Part shown: one piece after another, positions 8,356-15,273 of the stretch
Layout of the letters: every line of letters starts with the position of its first letter
Numbering within the stretch: the stretch's first letter is position 1
Assembly: GCA_947383645.1 (NCBI GenBank)
Contig: CANDEH010000028.1
Location: 1-25,661 of the forward strand
Direction: 5' to 3'
Source of the DNA: an uncultured Clostridia bacterium
Lineage (GTDB): Bacteria > Bacillota > Clostridia > Oscillospirales > Oscillospiraceae
Length of the DNA stretch: 25,661 bases
Translations under genes and position numbers: made by a program
The notes under the pieces: model-generated
The model's database searches: none
What the model saw: only the letters and a program-made list of their open reading frames with translations
Told to the model about the DNA's origin: nothing

Positions 8356-9198
8356 ATGAAAACAACAGCCTCGCTGGAGCGCTCCAGAAAAATCGCCACC
8401 TTCCTGACCTATGCGGTGCTGATCATCGGCTCCATCATCATGATCTTCCCCTTTGTCTGGATGATCCTCACCAGCTCCAAGACCGTGTTCGAGAGCAACC
8501 AGATCCCGCCCACCATCTTCCCCGCCAAGTGGATGCTGGACAACTTCAAGGACGTCACCACCAACCTGCCCTTCCTGAACCTCTACGCCAACACCGCCTT
8601 GATGGTGCTCTTCCGCGTAATCTGCGCGGTGGTGTTCAGCTCCATGGCCGGCTACGCCTTCGCCAAGCTGAACTTTAAGGGCAAGAACCTGCTGTTCGGC
8701 ATCGTTCTGGTGCAGATGTCCCTGCCCAGCCAGATCTTCATCATCCCCCAGTACCAGATGGTGGCCAAGATGGGCCTGGCCAACACCATCTTCGCTCTGG
8801 TGTTCCCAGGTCTCGTCAGCGCCTTCGGCACCTTCTTCCTGCGCCAGACCTACATGGGGATCCCCACAGAGATCGGCGAGGCGGCGTACTTAGACGGGTG
8901 TAACCAGTTCGAGACCTTCTACAAGGTCATGTTCCCCCTCACCGGCACCAGCGTGGCCGCCCTGACCATCTTCACCGCCGTGTTCGCCTACGGCGATCTG
9001 ATGTGGCCCCAGGTGGTGAACTCCGACGTGAAGATGATGACCCTCTCCGCCGGCCTCGCCTCCCTCCAGGGCGTGTTTGAAACCAACTATCCCATTATGA
9101 TGGCCGGCTCTCTCCTGGCCATGCTGCCCATGGTGATTCTCTACCTGATCTTCCAGCGGCAGTTCATCGAGGGCATCGCCTCCACCGGCGGCAAGTAA
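8356..9198 (+). CDS. msmG: Sugar ABC transporter permease, MsmG-type
   Basis: The 280-residue product is the second permease of the importer. It opens with a typical MalG-like first helix (LTYAVLIIGSIIMIFPFVWM) followed by the conserved ILTSSKT, and carries the EAA loop EIGEAAYLDGCNQFETFYKV (about residues 173-192) followed by MFPL. It ends with QRQFIEGIASTGGK; the FIEGIxxGxxKG-like tail is common to this group. The start is 15 bases after the msmF stop and preceded by AAGGAGGAAG. Two hairpins follow and should end the operon. Confidence 0.93.
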   Translation: MKTTASLERSRKIATFLTYAVLIIGSIIMIFPFVWMILTSSKTVFESNQIPPTIFPAKWMLDNFKDVTTNLPFLNLYANTALMVLFRVICAVVFSSMAGYAFAKLNFKGKNLLFGIVLVQMSLPSQIFIIPQYQMVAKMGLANTIFALVFPGLVSAFGTFFLRQTYMGIPTEIGEAAYLDGCNQFETFYKVMFPLTGTSVAALTIFTAVFAYGDLMWPQVVNSDVKMMTLSAGLASLQGVFETNYPIMMAGSLLAMLPMVILYLIFQRQFIEGIASTGGK

Positions 9199-9211
9199 TT
9201 CGCTCCTCCAC

Positions 9212-9254
9212 AGGGCCTGCTGGCAGCGCCCGCCGGGCGCCGTCAGCAGGCCCT
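9212..9254 (+). terminator. Hairpin after msmG
   Basis: An outer perfect 11-bp stem (9212-9222 with 9244-9254) encloses an inner perfect 6-bp stem (9226-9231 with 9235-9240). It starts 14 bases after the msmG stop. No T-run follows directly, so it may act together with the next hairpin or protect the mRNA end. Confidence 0.55.
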
Positions 9255-9264
9255 CTCCTCCAAA

Positions 9265-9309
9265 AGCCCCGGCGCCGAGGTGTATACCCCCGCCGGGGCT
9301 GTTACTTTA
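9265..9309 (+). terminator. Second hairpin with short T-rich tail after msmG
   Basis: Arms 9265-9274 and 9291-9300 form a perfect 10-bp GC-rich stem with a 16-base loop, preceded by AAA and followed by GTTACTTTA. This is the better terminator candidate of the pair and separates msmG from the alpha-galactosidase gene. Confidence 0.55.
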
Positions 9310-9329
9310 GATAGCTTTCCGCCTCCGAT

Positions 9330-9338
9330 TCGCATAAA
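9330..9338 (+). promoter_or_regulatory. TCGyATAmA motif, copy 1 (aga promoter)
   Basis: TCGCATAAA lies 20 bases upstream of the predicted aga -35 box. It recurs as TCGCATACA at 9376-9384 and as TCGTATAAA at 13155-13163 before the GH13 gene. It may be a half-site for one of the AraC regulators. The motif is short, so the evidence is modest. Confidence 0.3.
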
Positions 9339-9357
9339 CTTTGTACGTTTTCCGCTC

Positions 9358-9386
9358 TTGCATTGTGGGAAAGAATCGCATACAAT
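9358..9386 (+). promoter_or_regulatory. Predicted promoter of the alpha-galactosidase gene
   Basis: TTGCAT (9358-9363) and TACAAT (9381-9386) are 17 bases apart. The -10 box matches five of six consensus positions, the -35 three of six, which suggests activator dependence. The leader would be about 65 bases. Motif copy 2 (TCGCATACA, 9376-9384) overlaps the -10 region, a position suited to a repressor. Confidence 0.5.
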
Positions 9387-9457
9387 CGTCCCTGCAAAGC
9401 ACACTATGGATACCCATTCACACCCCCTTTCAACTACGAAACTGCGAGGAAAACGCT

Positions 9458-11644
9458 ATGATCCTTTGTGACGAGAAAAATCTCCTCTTTACATTGCAGA
9501 CCAAGAACACCACCTACCAGCTGAAGGCCGACCGGTACAACATGCTCCTGCACACCTACTACGGCCCCAGGATCGCCGGGGGGGACCTGTCCTACCGGAT
9601 CCGGGGCATGGACCGGGGCTGCTCTCCCAACCCGGACGAGGCCGGCCTGGACCGGACCTACTCCATGGATACCCTGCCCCAGGAGTACTCCTCCTGCGGC
9701 GTGGGGGACTTCCGCCTGCCCTCCATCGAGCTGGAGCTCCCCAGCGGCAGCCGCAGCGCCAGCCTGCGCTACGCGGGCTATGCGCTCCGCCCGGGGAAGT
9801 ACTCCCTGGAGGGCCTCCCCGCCTTCCGGGGCGGCGAGGAAGCGGCGGAGACCCTGGTAATCACCCTCCGGGACGCCGCCGCCCAGGTGGCCGTGGAGCT
9901 GTACTACGGCGTCTTTGAGGACACCGACCTCATCACCCGGGCCGTCCGGGTGGTAAACCAGGGCGACGCCCCCCTCCGCCTCACCCGCTGCGCCTCCCTG
10001 TGCCTGGACTTCCTCCGCGCCGACCTGGACCTGATTACCTTTGACGGCTGTCACATGATGGAGCGGTGCCCGGACCGTACCCGCCTCCGCTCCGGCGTCC
10101 AGGGCGTGGGCAGCGTCCGGGGCACCGCCAGCCACCAGCACAATCCCTTTGTGGTCCTCTGCGACCACGAGGCGGGCGAGGACTACGGCCTCTGCTACGG
10201 GGCCATGCTCCTCTACAGCGGCAGCTTCGAGGCCCTGGCGGAGCGGAGCCAGTACGACAACGCCCGTCTGGTGATGGGCGTGAATCCCTACCACTTCTGC
10301 TGGACCCTCTCCCCCGGGGAGAGCTTCACCGCCCCCGAGGCGGCCCTGATCCACTCCCCCTGCGGCCTGGGCCAGATGAGCCGCCAGTTCCACCGGGCCA
10401 TCCGGGAGCACCTGATCGACGACCCCTGTGCCGGGGATCGCCGCCCGGTGCTGATTAACAACTGGGAGGCCACCCTCTTCACTTTCGATTCCGATAAGCT
10501 GCTGTCCATTGCCCAGGCGGCGGCCCCCCTGGGCATCGAGCTCTTCGTCATGGACGACGGTTGGTTCGGCGCGCGGAACGACGACAACCGGGGCCTTGGC
10601 GACTGGTGGGTGAATACCCAAAAGCTCCCCGGCGGTCTGGAGTCCCTGGTCCCCCGGCTGAAGGATCTGGGGATGCAATTTGGCATCTGGATCGAGCCGG
10701 AGATGGTCAACGAGGACAGCGACCTCTACCGCGCCCACCCGGACTGGGTATTGCGCATTCCCGGCCGCGCCCCCGCCCGGTGCCGCAACCAGCTGGTGCT
10801 GGACTTCTCCCGGGAGGACGTCCGGGACTACGTCTATGCCCAGATCAGCGCCGTCCTCTCCAGCGCCGACGTGCGCTATGTGAAGTGGGACATGAACCGC
10901 AGCCTCACCGACGTGTACTCCGCCGCCCTGCCCCCGGAGCGCCAGGGTGAGGTGTACCACCGGTACGTCCTGGGCGTCTACGACATGCTCCGGCGGCTCC
11001 GTGAGGACTATCCCCACATCCTCGTCGAGGGCTGCGCCGGCGGCGGCGGCCGCTTCGACGGCGGAATGCTCTTCTACACCCCACAGATCTGGTGCAGCGA
11101 CAACACCGACGCCATCGACCGGCTGAAGATCCAGTACGGCACCTCCTTCTGCTACCCGGTGAGCACCATGGGGGCCCACGTCTCCGTGGTGCCCAACGAG
11201 GAGAACGGCCGTATCACCCCCATGGAGACCCGGGGCGTGGTGGCCATGGCGGGCACCTTTGGCTACGAGATGGACCTGAACCGCTGCTCGGAGGAGGAGA
11301 AAGCGATCATCCGCCGTCAGACCGCCTTCTTTAAGGAGCACTACGACCTGATCCAGCGGGGCGACTACTACCGCCTCACAAGTCCCTTCGACGGCGGCCC
11401 CTATACCGCCTGGGAACAGGTCTCCCCCGACCGGACCGAGGCTCTGGTGTCCGTGGTCTCCGGCTCCGTCCGGGCGGCCCAGTCCTTCCTGACCCTCCCC
11501 GTCAAGGGACTGGACCCCCAGCGCACCTACCGCGTCAACGACGAGCTGATCCTCCCCGGCGACGTCCTCATGTCCGCCGGTATCCCCCTCCCCCAGTTCC
11601 CCGGCGACTACTGCGCCTACCAGTACTACCTCAGAGCCGAATAG
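9458..11644 (+). CDS. aga: Alpha-galactosidase, glycoside hydrolase family 36
   Basis: The 728-residue protein has the length and order of GH36 enzymes: N-terminal beta-supersandwich domain (to about 330), a (beta/alpha)8 barrel, and a C-terminal beta domain. It hydrolyses terminal alpha-1,6-linked galactose from melibiose, raffinose and stachyose. Visible motifs are the substrate-binding FVMDDGWFGARNDD (Asp366, Asp367), FGIWIEPEMVN, the nucleophile motif VKWDMNR (Lys476, Asp478), CAGGGGRFDGG, and the acid/base motif WCSDNTDAIDR (Asp548). These residue numbers coincide with those I recall for the well-studied Geobacillus AgaA. No signal peptide is present, so it acts in the cytoplasm on imported sugar. 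The ATG at 9458 follows GCGAGGA by about seven bases; an ATG at 9341 would add an unrelated 39-residue tail over the promoter. Confidence 0.96.
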   Translation: MILCDEKNLLFTLQTKNTTYQLKADRYNMLLHTYYGPRIAGGDLSYRIRGMDRGCSPNPDEAGLDRTYSMDTLPQEYSSCGVGDFRLPSIELELPSGSRSASLRYAGYALRPGKYSLEGLPAFRGGEEAAETLVITLRDAAAQVAVELYYGVFEDTDLITRAVRVVNQGDAPLRLTRCASLCLDFLRADLDLITFDGCHMMERCPDRTRLRSGVQGVGSVRGTASHQHNPFVVLCDHEAGEDYGLCYGAMLLYSGSFEALAERSQYDNARLVMGVNPYHFCWTLSPGESFTAPEAALIHSPCGLGQMSRQFHRAIREHLIDDPCAGDRRPVLINNWEATLFTFDSDKLLSIAQAAAPLGIELFVMDDGWFGARNDDNRGLGDWWVNTQKLPGGLESLVPRLKDLGMQFGIWIEPEMVNEDSDLYRAHPDWVLRIPGRAPARCRNQLVLDFSREDVRDYVYAQISAVLSSADVRYVKWDMNRSLTDVYSAALPPERQGEVYHRYVLGVYDMLRRLREDYPHILVEGCAGGGGRFDGGMLFYTPQIWCSDNTDAIDRLKIQYGTSFCYPVSTMGAHVSVVPNEENGRITPMETRGVVAMAGTFGYEMDLNRCSEEEKAIIRRQTAFFKEHYDLIQRGDYYRLTSPFDGGPYTAWEQVSPDRTEALVSVVSGSVRAAQSFLTLPVKGLDPQRTYRVNDELILPGDVLMSAGIPLPQFPGDYCAYQYYLRAE

Positions 11645-11782
11645 TCCCGCCTCTCCCCTGTCCGGCCTCCGCCTGCACACTTTTGGCCGCCGCAGCCGAA
11701 AACCTTTTGCAGGCCGTAACTACCAAACCTCTGGCTCTCTCCCCGCAGGGAGGCAGTCCAGAGGCGGGATATGGAGCGCAGC

Positions 11783-11821
11783 GAGAACCGCTTCGCCGGA
11801 AATCCCAGCGAAGCGGTTCTC
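11783..11821 (+). terminator. Hairpin downstream of aga
   Basis: A perfect 14-bp inverted repeat (11783-11796 with 11808-11821) with an 11-base loop lies 139 bases after the aga stop. No T-run follows. The rest of 11645-12144 shows no gene I can support; it is GC-rich without recognisable coding features. Confidence 0.4.
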
Positions 11822-12144
11822 AGTGGTTCTCAGATGTAAGAATCCGTAATCATCAGTCAGCGCACAGATTCGCAGCCCAGCCGCCGCCGGCCGCGCCGAG
11901 AAGCTGCCCATTGCAGGGTTTCCTGCCGCTTTGCCGTTTAAGGCCGCGGCATCTTCCCTGCGGAGACCGCGTATTAAAATTTTCCGGGGACGACAGGTTC
12001 TGAGAAGTAAACTGCGCAGAAATTCCTCCGTTCAGGCATCCAGCACAGGGGAGAGCCGCCCCGATATCCGGCTGTTTTTCCGCTGGATTTACAGCATACG
12101 GACATCCAAATTATCCTCAGCCCATATAACCAGCCCTCCTCAAA

Positions 12145-12168
12145 AGAGGAGCGCATATGCGCTCCTCT
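12145..12168. terminator. Bidirectional terminator between aga and the second AraC gene
   Basis: The 24 bases are a perfect palindrome centred on GCATATGC, flanked by CAAA on the left and ATTTTG on the right, so each strand gains a T-rich 3' side. Its right edge overlaps the stop codon of the minus-strand AraC gene by two bases. It probably ends both convergent transcripts. Confidence 0.7.
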
Positions 12169-13021
12169 ATTTTGTAGACACTTTATTTTGATTCCTCCAC
12201 TCCCTGGGCGACATACCGTAGCGCTTTTTAAAAGCCCTGGAGAAGTGGAACTGGTTCGGATATCCGCACAGGATGGAGATATCCCCGATGGAGGCCCCGC
12301 TGGTCTTCATAAACTCCGTCGCCTTGGACAGACGCAGACGGATCAGAAACTCCTGGGGCGGACATCCCATGTTCTCCTTGAAGAGCTTGCTGAAGTAGCT
12401 GCGGTTGAGCTTGCACACATCGGCAATCTCCTCCACGGAAAGCTCCCTCTGGTAGTTCTGCTCCATGTAGGTCACCGCCTCCTGGATATAGAAGTCCTGG
12501 AGACGGTTCCCCCGCAGCTCCCGCTTGGCGGCGGAGGACTGCACCAGCGCGTCCATAAACAGGAACAGCCGCCCGATTAGGTGGAGAGCGGAGGCGTCCG
12601 AGTGGGAGGCGATGTAGAGCATGCTGTCCCGCACGGTCTCCCCCATGGCCAGGGTCTTGGGGCGGTAGACAGGCCGGCTGGGCCCCAGCCCCGCCATGTC
12701 CAGGTACTCCGCCGCCCGCAGCCCGTCAAATTCCAGCCACACGTACTTCCACGGATCTTCCTGTAGCGCGCAGTAGGTGTTTACCTGCCCCGGCGTAATC
12801 AGAAAGCCCTGGTTTGCCTGTAGCTCGTGGCGGCGGGTCACCCCATCGTCCCCGGTGTGTTCCAGATACCCCTTCCCGGAGATGACGTAGTGGAACAGGT
12901 AGTGATTTCGTACATAGGGCCCGAAGGAGTGGAGCGGAGCGCACTGCTCCCACCCGTACTGATAGAGCCGCAGGTCTAAGAAATTCTCGTTGGGAAAAAT
13001 GGAAAAGGAAAATTCTGCCAT
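12167..13021 (-). CDS. AraC-family transcriptional regulator (second in the sugar locus, MsmR-like)
   Basis: The 284-residue product has an N-terminal AraC cupin sensing domain (about residues 10-150; LHSFGPYVRNHYLFHYVISG and GQVNTYCALQEDPWKYVWLE are typical) and a C-terminal double HTH. HTH1 is VEEIADVCKLNRSYFSKLFK and HTH2 IGDISILCGYPNQFHFSRAF, followed by KKRYGMSPREWR. Proteins of this plan, such as MsmR and RafR, activate alpha-galactoside genes in Firmicutes. It lies convergent to aga and divergent from the GH13 gene, so it probably controls both. The ATG at 13021 is preferred because AGAAAGGA lies ten bases before it; a GTG three codons upstream is too close to that site. A good promoter is visible at 13120-13148. 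Which of the two AraC proteins controls which promoter cannot be told from sequence. Confidence 0.92.
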   Translation of the reverse strand: MAEFSFSIFPNENFLDLRLYQYGWEQCAPLHSFGPYVRNHYLFHYVISGKGYLEHTGDDGVTRRHELQANQGFLITPGQVNTYCALQEDPWKYVWLEFDGLRAAEYLDMAGLGPSRPVYRPKTLAMGETVRDSMLYIASHSDASALHLIGRLFLFMDALVQSSAAKRELRGNRLQDFYIQEAVTYMEQNYQRELSVEEIADVCKLNRSYFSKLFKENMGCPPQEFLIRLRLSKATEFMKTSGASIGDISILCGYPNQFHFSRAFKKRYGMSPREWRNQNKVSTK

Positions 13022-13119
13022 AACGGGCACGTCCTTTCTGAACCCTCCCGGCGACGCGGTGCGCCCTCATTTCATCATATTACTCCAAATTAAGTCATAG
13101 TAATCGTTTTATTGCTGAT

Positions 13120-13148
13120 ACTATATCACTCGCTGTGCAACTTTTCAA
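13120..13148 (-). promoter_or_regulatory. Predicted promoter of the second AraC gene
   Basis: On the minus strand TTGAAA (13148-13143) and TATAGT (13125-13120) are 17 bases apart; each matches five of six consensus positions. It is the best-scoring promoter by eye near the sugar genes. Its -35 box is part of the dyad TTTCA-AG-TGAAA (13143-13154), a possible autoregulatory operator shared with the divergent GH13 gene. Confidence 0.6.
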
Positions 13149-13149
13149 G

Positions 13150-13163
13150 TGAAATCGTATAAA
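13150..13163 (+). promoter_or_regulatory. cre-like box in the AraC/GH13 divergent promoter
   Basis: TGAAATCGTATAAA matches the CcpA cre consensus TGWAANCGNTNWCA at 12 of 14 positions (mismatches at the tenth and thirteenth). It would place carbon catabolite control over the GH13 gene. It also contains the TCGyATAmA motif shared with the aga promoter, so it could instead be an AraC site. Confidence 0.4.
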
Positions 13164-13216
13164 AAGTAAAATAAATTTATAAAAACCTATCAAAACGATA
13201 AAATAACTACCTTATC

Positions 13217-13237
13217 AAGGGAGGCTGAAATGCTGTG
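13217..13237 (+). promoter_or_regulatory. Ribosome binding site with a two-codon upstream ORF overlapping the GH13 start
   Basis: AAGGGAGG (13217-13224) is followed five bases later by ATG CTG TGA (13230-13238), and the GH13 GTG start (13235) shares GTGA with that stop. A ribosome may therefore initiate at the ATG, stop after two codons and restart at the GTG. The GTG is also reachable directly, at ten bases from the site. Confidence 0.45.
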
Positions 13238-15082
13238 ACTGCCTTTGAACGCCGGCTGAAGGACCGCCGGGACGAACTGAGCTGGCTCTACATGGAGCTC
13301 TACGATGACCGCCCCCGTCTGGAGGAGCTCTTCCGCGCCATGGCGGACCTCTGCGCCTGCCGCTCGGACGCCCTCAAACGCCTGGACCAGCGCCGGGAAA
13401 AAAATCCCGACTGGTTCCGCTCGGGGAAGATGCTGGGGGTCACCATGTATACCTCCCTCTTCGCCGGGAATCTCCGGGGGGTGGAGGAAAAACTGGAGTA
13501 TCTCAAGGAGCAGGGGGTCACCTACCTCCACCTGATGCCCCTTCTGAAGATGCCCCATCCGGACAACGACGGGGGCTATGCTGTGGAGGACTTCGGCCAG
13601 GTGGACCCCCCTCTGGGCACCAACGAGGAGCTGAGCCGTCTCGCCGCCGCCATGCGCCGCCGGGGGATGAGCCTGTGTCTGGACTTCGTCATCAACCACA
13701 CCGCCGATACACACGAGTGGGCCCTCCGGGCCAGGGCCGGGGAGCAGGCGTATATCGACCGCTACATCTGCTTCGACACCCCGGATATCCCCCGGGAGAT
13801 GGAGAAAACCATCCCCGATGTGTTCCCCCAGACCGCCCCGGGGAGCTTCCTCTATGTGCCGGAGATGGGCAAATACGTCTGCTCCTCCTTCCACCCCTAC
13901 CAGTGGGATTTGAACTACCGAAACCCCGTGGTCTTTCACGAGATGGTGTGCGCCATGCTCCGCCTGGCCAATCTGGGGGTGGAGGTGCTGCGCATCGACG
14001 CGGTACCCTACCTGTGGAAGGAGCGGGGCACCACTTGCCGCAACCTGCCCCAGGTCCACACCGTCATGCGCATGATCCGCCTGATTACCGAGTGCGTCTG
14101 CCCCGGCGTGATCCTGAAGGGCGAGGTGGTAATGGCCCCCAAGGAGCTGGCCCCCTACTTCGGCACTGTGGAGAAGCCCGAGTGCCACCTGCTCTACAAC
14201 GCCTCCACCATGGCCACCCAGTGGAGCGCCCTGGCCAGCGCTGATATTCGTCAACTCAAGCGCCAGCTGGACGACCTGCACTCCCTTCCCGGCCACTGCG
14301 CCTTTGTCAACTACCTCCGCTGTCACGACGACATCGGGTGGGGCCTCAACGAGACCTATGGCAGGTCCATCGGGCAGGACCCCATCACCCACAAGAAATA
14401 CCTCTACGAGTTCTTCGAGGGCAGCTTCCCCGGCTCCTTCGCCCGGGGGGAGCGGTACAACTACGACCCGGTCACCCAGGACGCCCGGACCTGCGGCACC
14501 ACCGCCAGCCTCTGCGGCATCGAGAAGGGGGCCTATGAGGGCGACGAGGCTCAGGTGTCCCTGGGCATAGCGCGGGATCTGATGATGCACGCGGCCATGA
14601 TGTGCATGAAGGGCTTCCCCATGCTCTCCAGCGGCGACGAGATCGGCCAGCTCAACGGCTACGGCTACCGGGAGGACCCGGTCCTCTCCCACGACGCCCG
14701 CAACCTCCACCGCACCCCCTTCTCCTGGGAGAACGCCGAGCGCCGCAAAACCCCCGGCACGGTGCAGCAGCGGATCTGGGACGGCCTAAGGCAGCTGGAG
14801 ACTCTCCGCGCCCAGGAGCCCTGCTTCGGCCCCGAGGCCGCCGTCACCACCTGGGACACCCACAACCGTCACGTTCTGGCCCTGATCCGCCGGGGGGCGG
14901 AGGAGACTCTGGTCTGCCTCTTCAACTTCTCCGGCGAGAGCCAGCATATCACGCTGGACGCCATGGAGGGGATCTTCACCGACCTCATCTCCGGACTGGA
15001 GACCTTCTGTTCCGCCATGGATCTGGCCCCCTATCAGTACGCCGTCTGCCGAAAGCGGCAGACGGCGGCAGTACAGCTGTGA
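13235..15082 (+). CDS. Amylosucrase-type glycoside hydrolase family 13 enzyme (sucrose-acting)
   Basis: The 615-residue protein aligns by motif with amylosucrases and sucrose hydrolases (GH13 subfamily 4) throughout: TYLHLMPLLKMPHPDNDGGY, LCLDFVINHTADTHEWA, SSFHPYQWDLNYRNP, and GSFARGERYNYDP. The catalytic nucleophile is Asp255 (VLRIDAV), the acid/base Glu297 (LKGEVVM) and the transition-state stabiliser Asp365 (RCHDDIGW). DGGYAV and the HDARNLHR segment correspond to the sucrose-pocket Asp and Arg of Neisseria amylosucrase. It should split sucrose, either polymerising glucose onto alpha-glucan or hydrolysing it; motif reading cannot decide which. No signal peptide, so cytoplasmic. Next to aga it would consume sucrose released from raffinose. 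Length (~630 in the family) is normal. The start is GTG. Confidence 0.88.
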   Translation: MTAFERRLKDRRDELSWLYMELYDDRPRLEELFRAMADLCACRSDALKRLDQRREKNPDWFRSGKMLGVTMYTSLFAGNLRGVEEKLEYLKEQGVTYLHLMPLLKMPHPDNDGGYAVEDFGQVDPPLGTNEELSRLAAAMRRRGMSLCLDFVINHTADTHEWALRARAGEQAYIDRYICFDTPDIPREMEKTIPDVFPQTAPGSFLYVPEMGKYVCSSFHPYQWDLNYRNPVVFHEMVCAMLRLANLGVEVLRIDAVPYLWKERGTTCRNLPQVHTVMRMIRLITECVCPGVILKGEVVMAPKELAPYFGTVEKPECHLLYNASTMATQWSALASADIRQLKRQLDDLHSLPGHCAFVNYLRCHDDIGWGLNETYGRSIGQDPITHKKYLYEFFEGSFPGSFARGERYNYDPVTQDARTCGTTASLCGIEKGAYEGDEAQVSLGIARDLMMHAAMMCMKGFPMLSSGDEIGQLNGYGYREDPVLSHDARNLHRTPFSWENAERRKTPGTVQQRIWDGLRQLETLRAQEPCFGPEAAVTTWDTHNRHVLALIRRGAEETLVCLFNFSGESQHITLDAMEGIFTDLISGLETFCSAMDLAPYQYAVCRKRQTAAVQL

Positions 15083-15108
15083 AAAACTGCAAAACTCCGG
15101 ACAACGTC

Positions 15109-15149
15109 AAAAACCAGGGAGTGGGCCGTTGGCCCACTCCCTGGTTTTT
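15109..15149. terminator. Bidirectional terminator between the GH13 and histidine kinase genes
   Basis: A perfect 19-bp stem (15109-15127 with 15131-15149) with a three-base loop has five A on one side and five T on the other, so it works on both strands. It starts 27 bases after the GH13 stop and lies 125 bases beyond the kinase stop. The remaining 15150-15273 shows no gene. Confidence 0.92.
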
Positions 15150-15273
15150 ATCAGAGTATCACGGAAAACCATACATCCCGTCACATGAAGGCATTAAAAC
15201 CGGCCACGGGTTCGCTCTGCGCAATGGGACGGCAGCCGCCTGCGTTTCTTTCGCGGGGCGTATTCTTCACGCC

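Noticed and set aside
9434..11680. 748-codon minus-strand open frame opposite the alpha-galactosidase gene
   Set aside because: Low-complexity shadow of third-position GC bias; the plus strand has all GH36 catalytic motifs.
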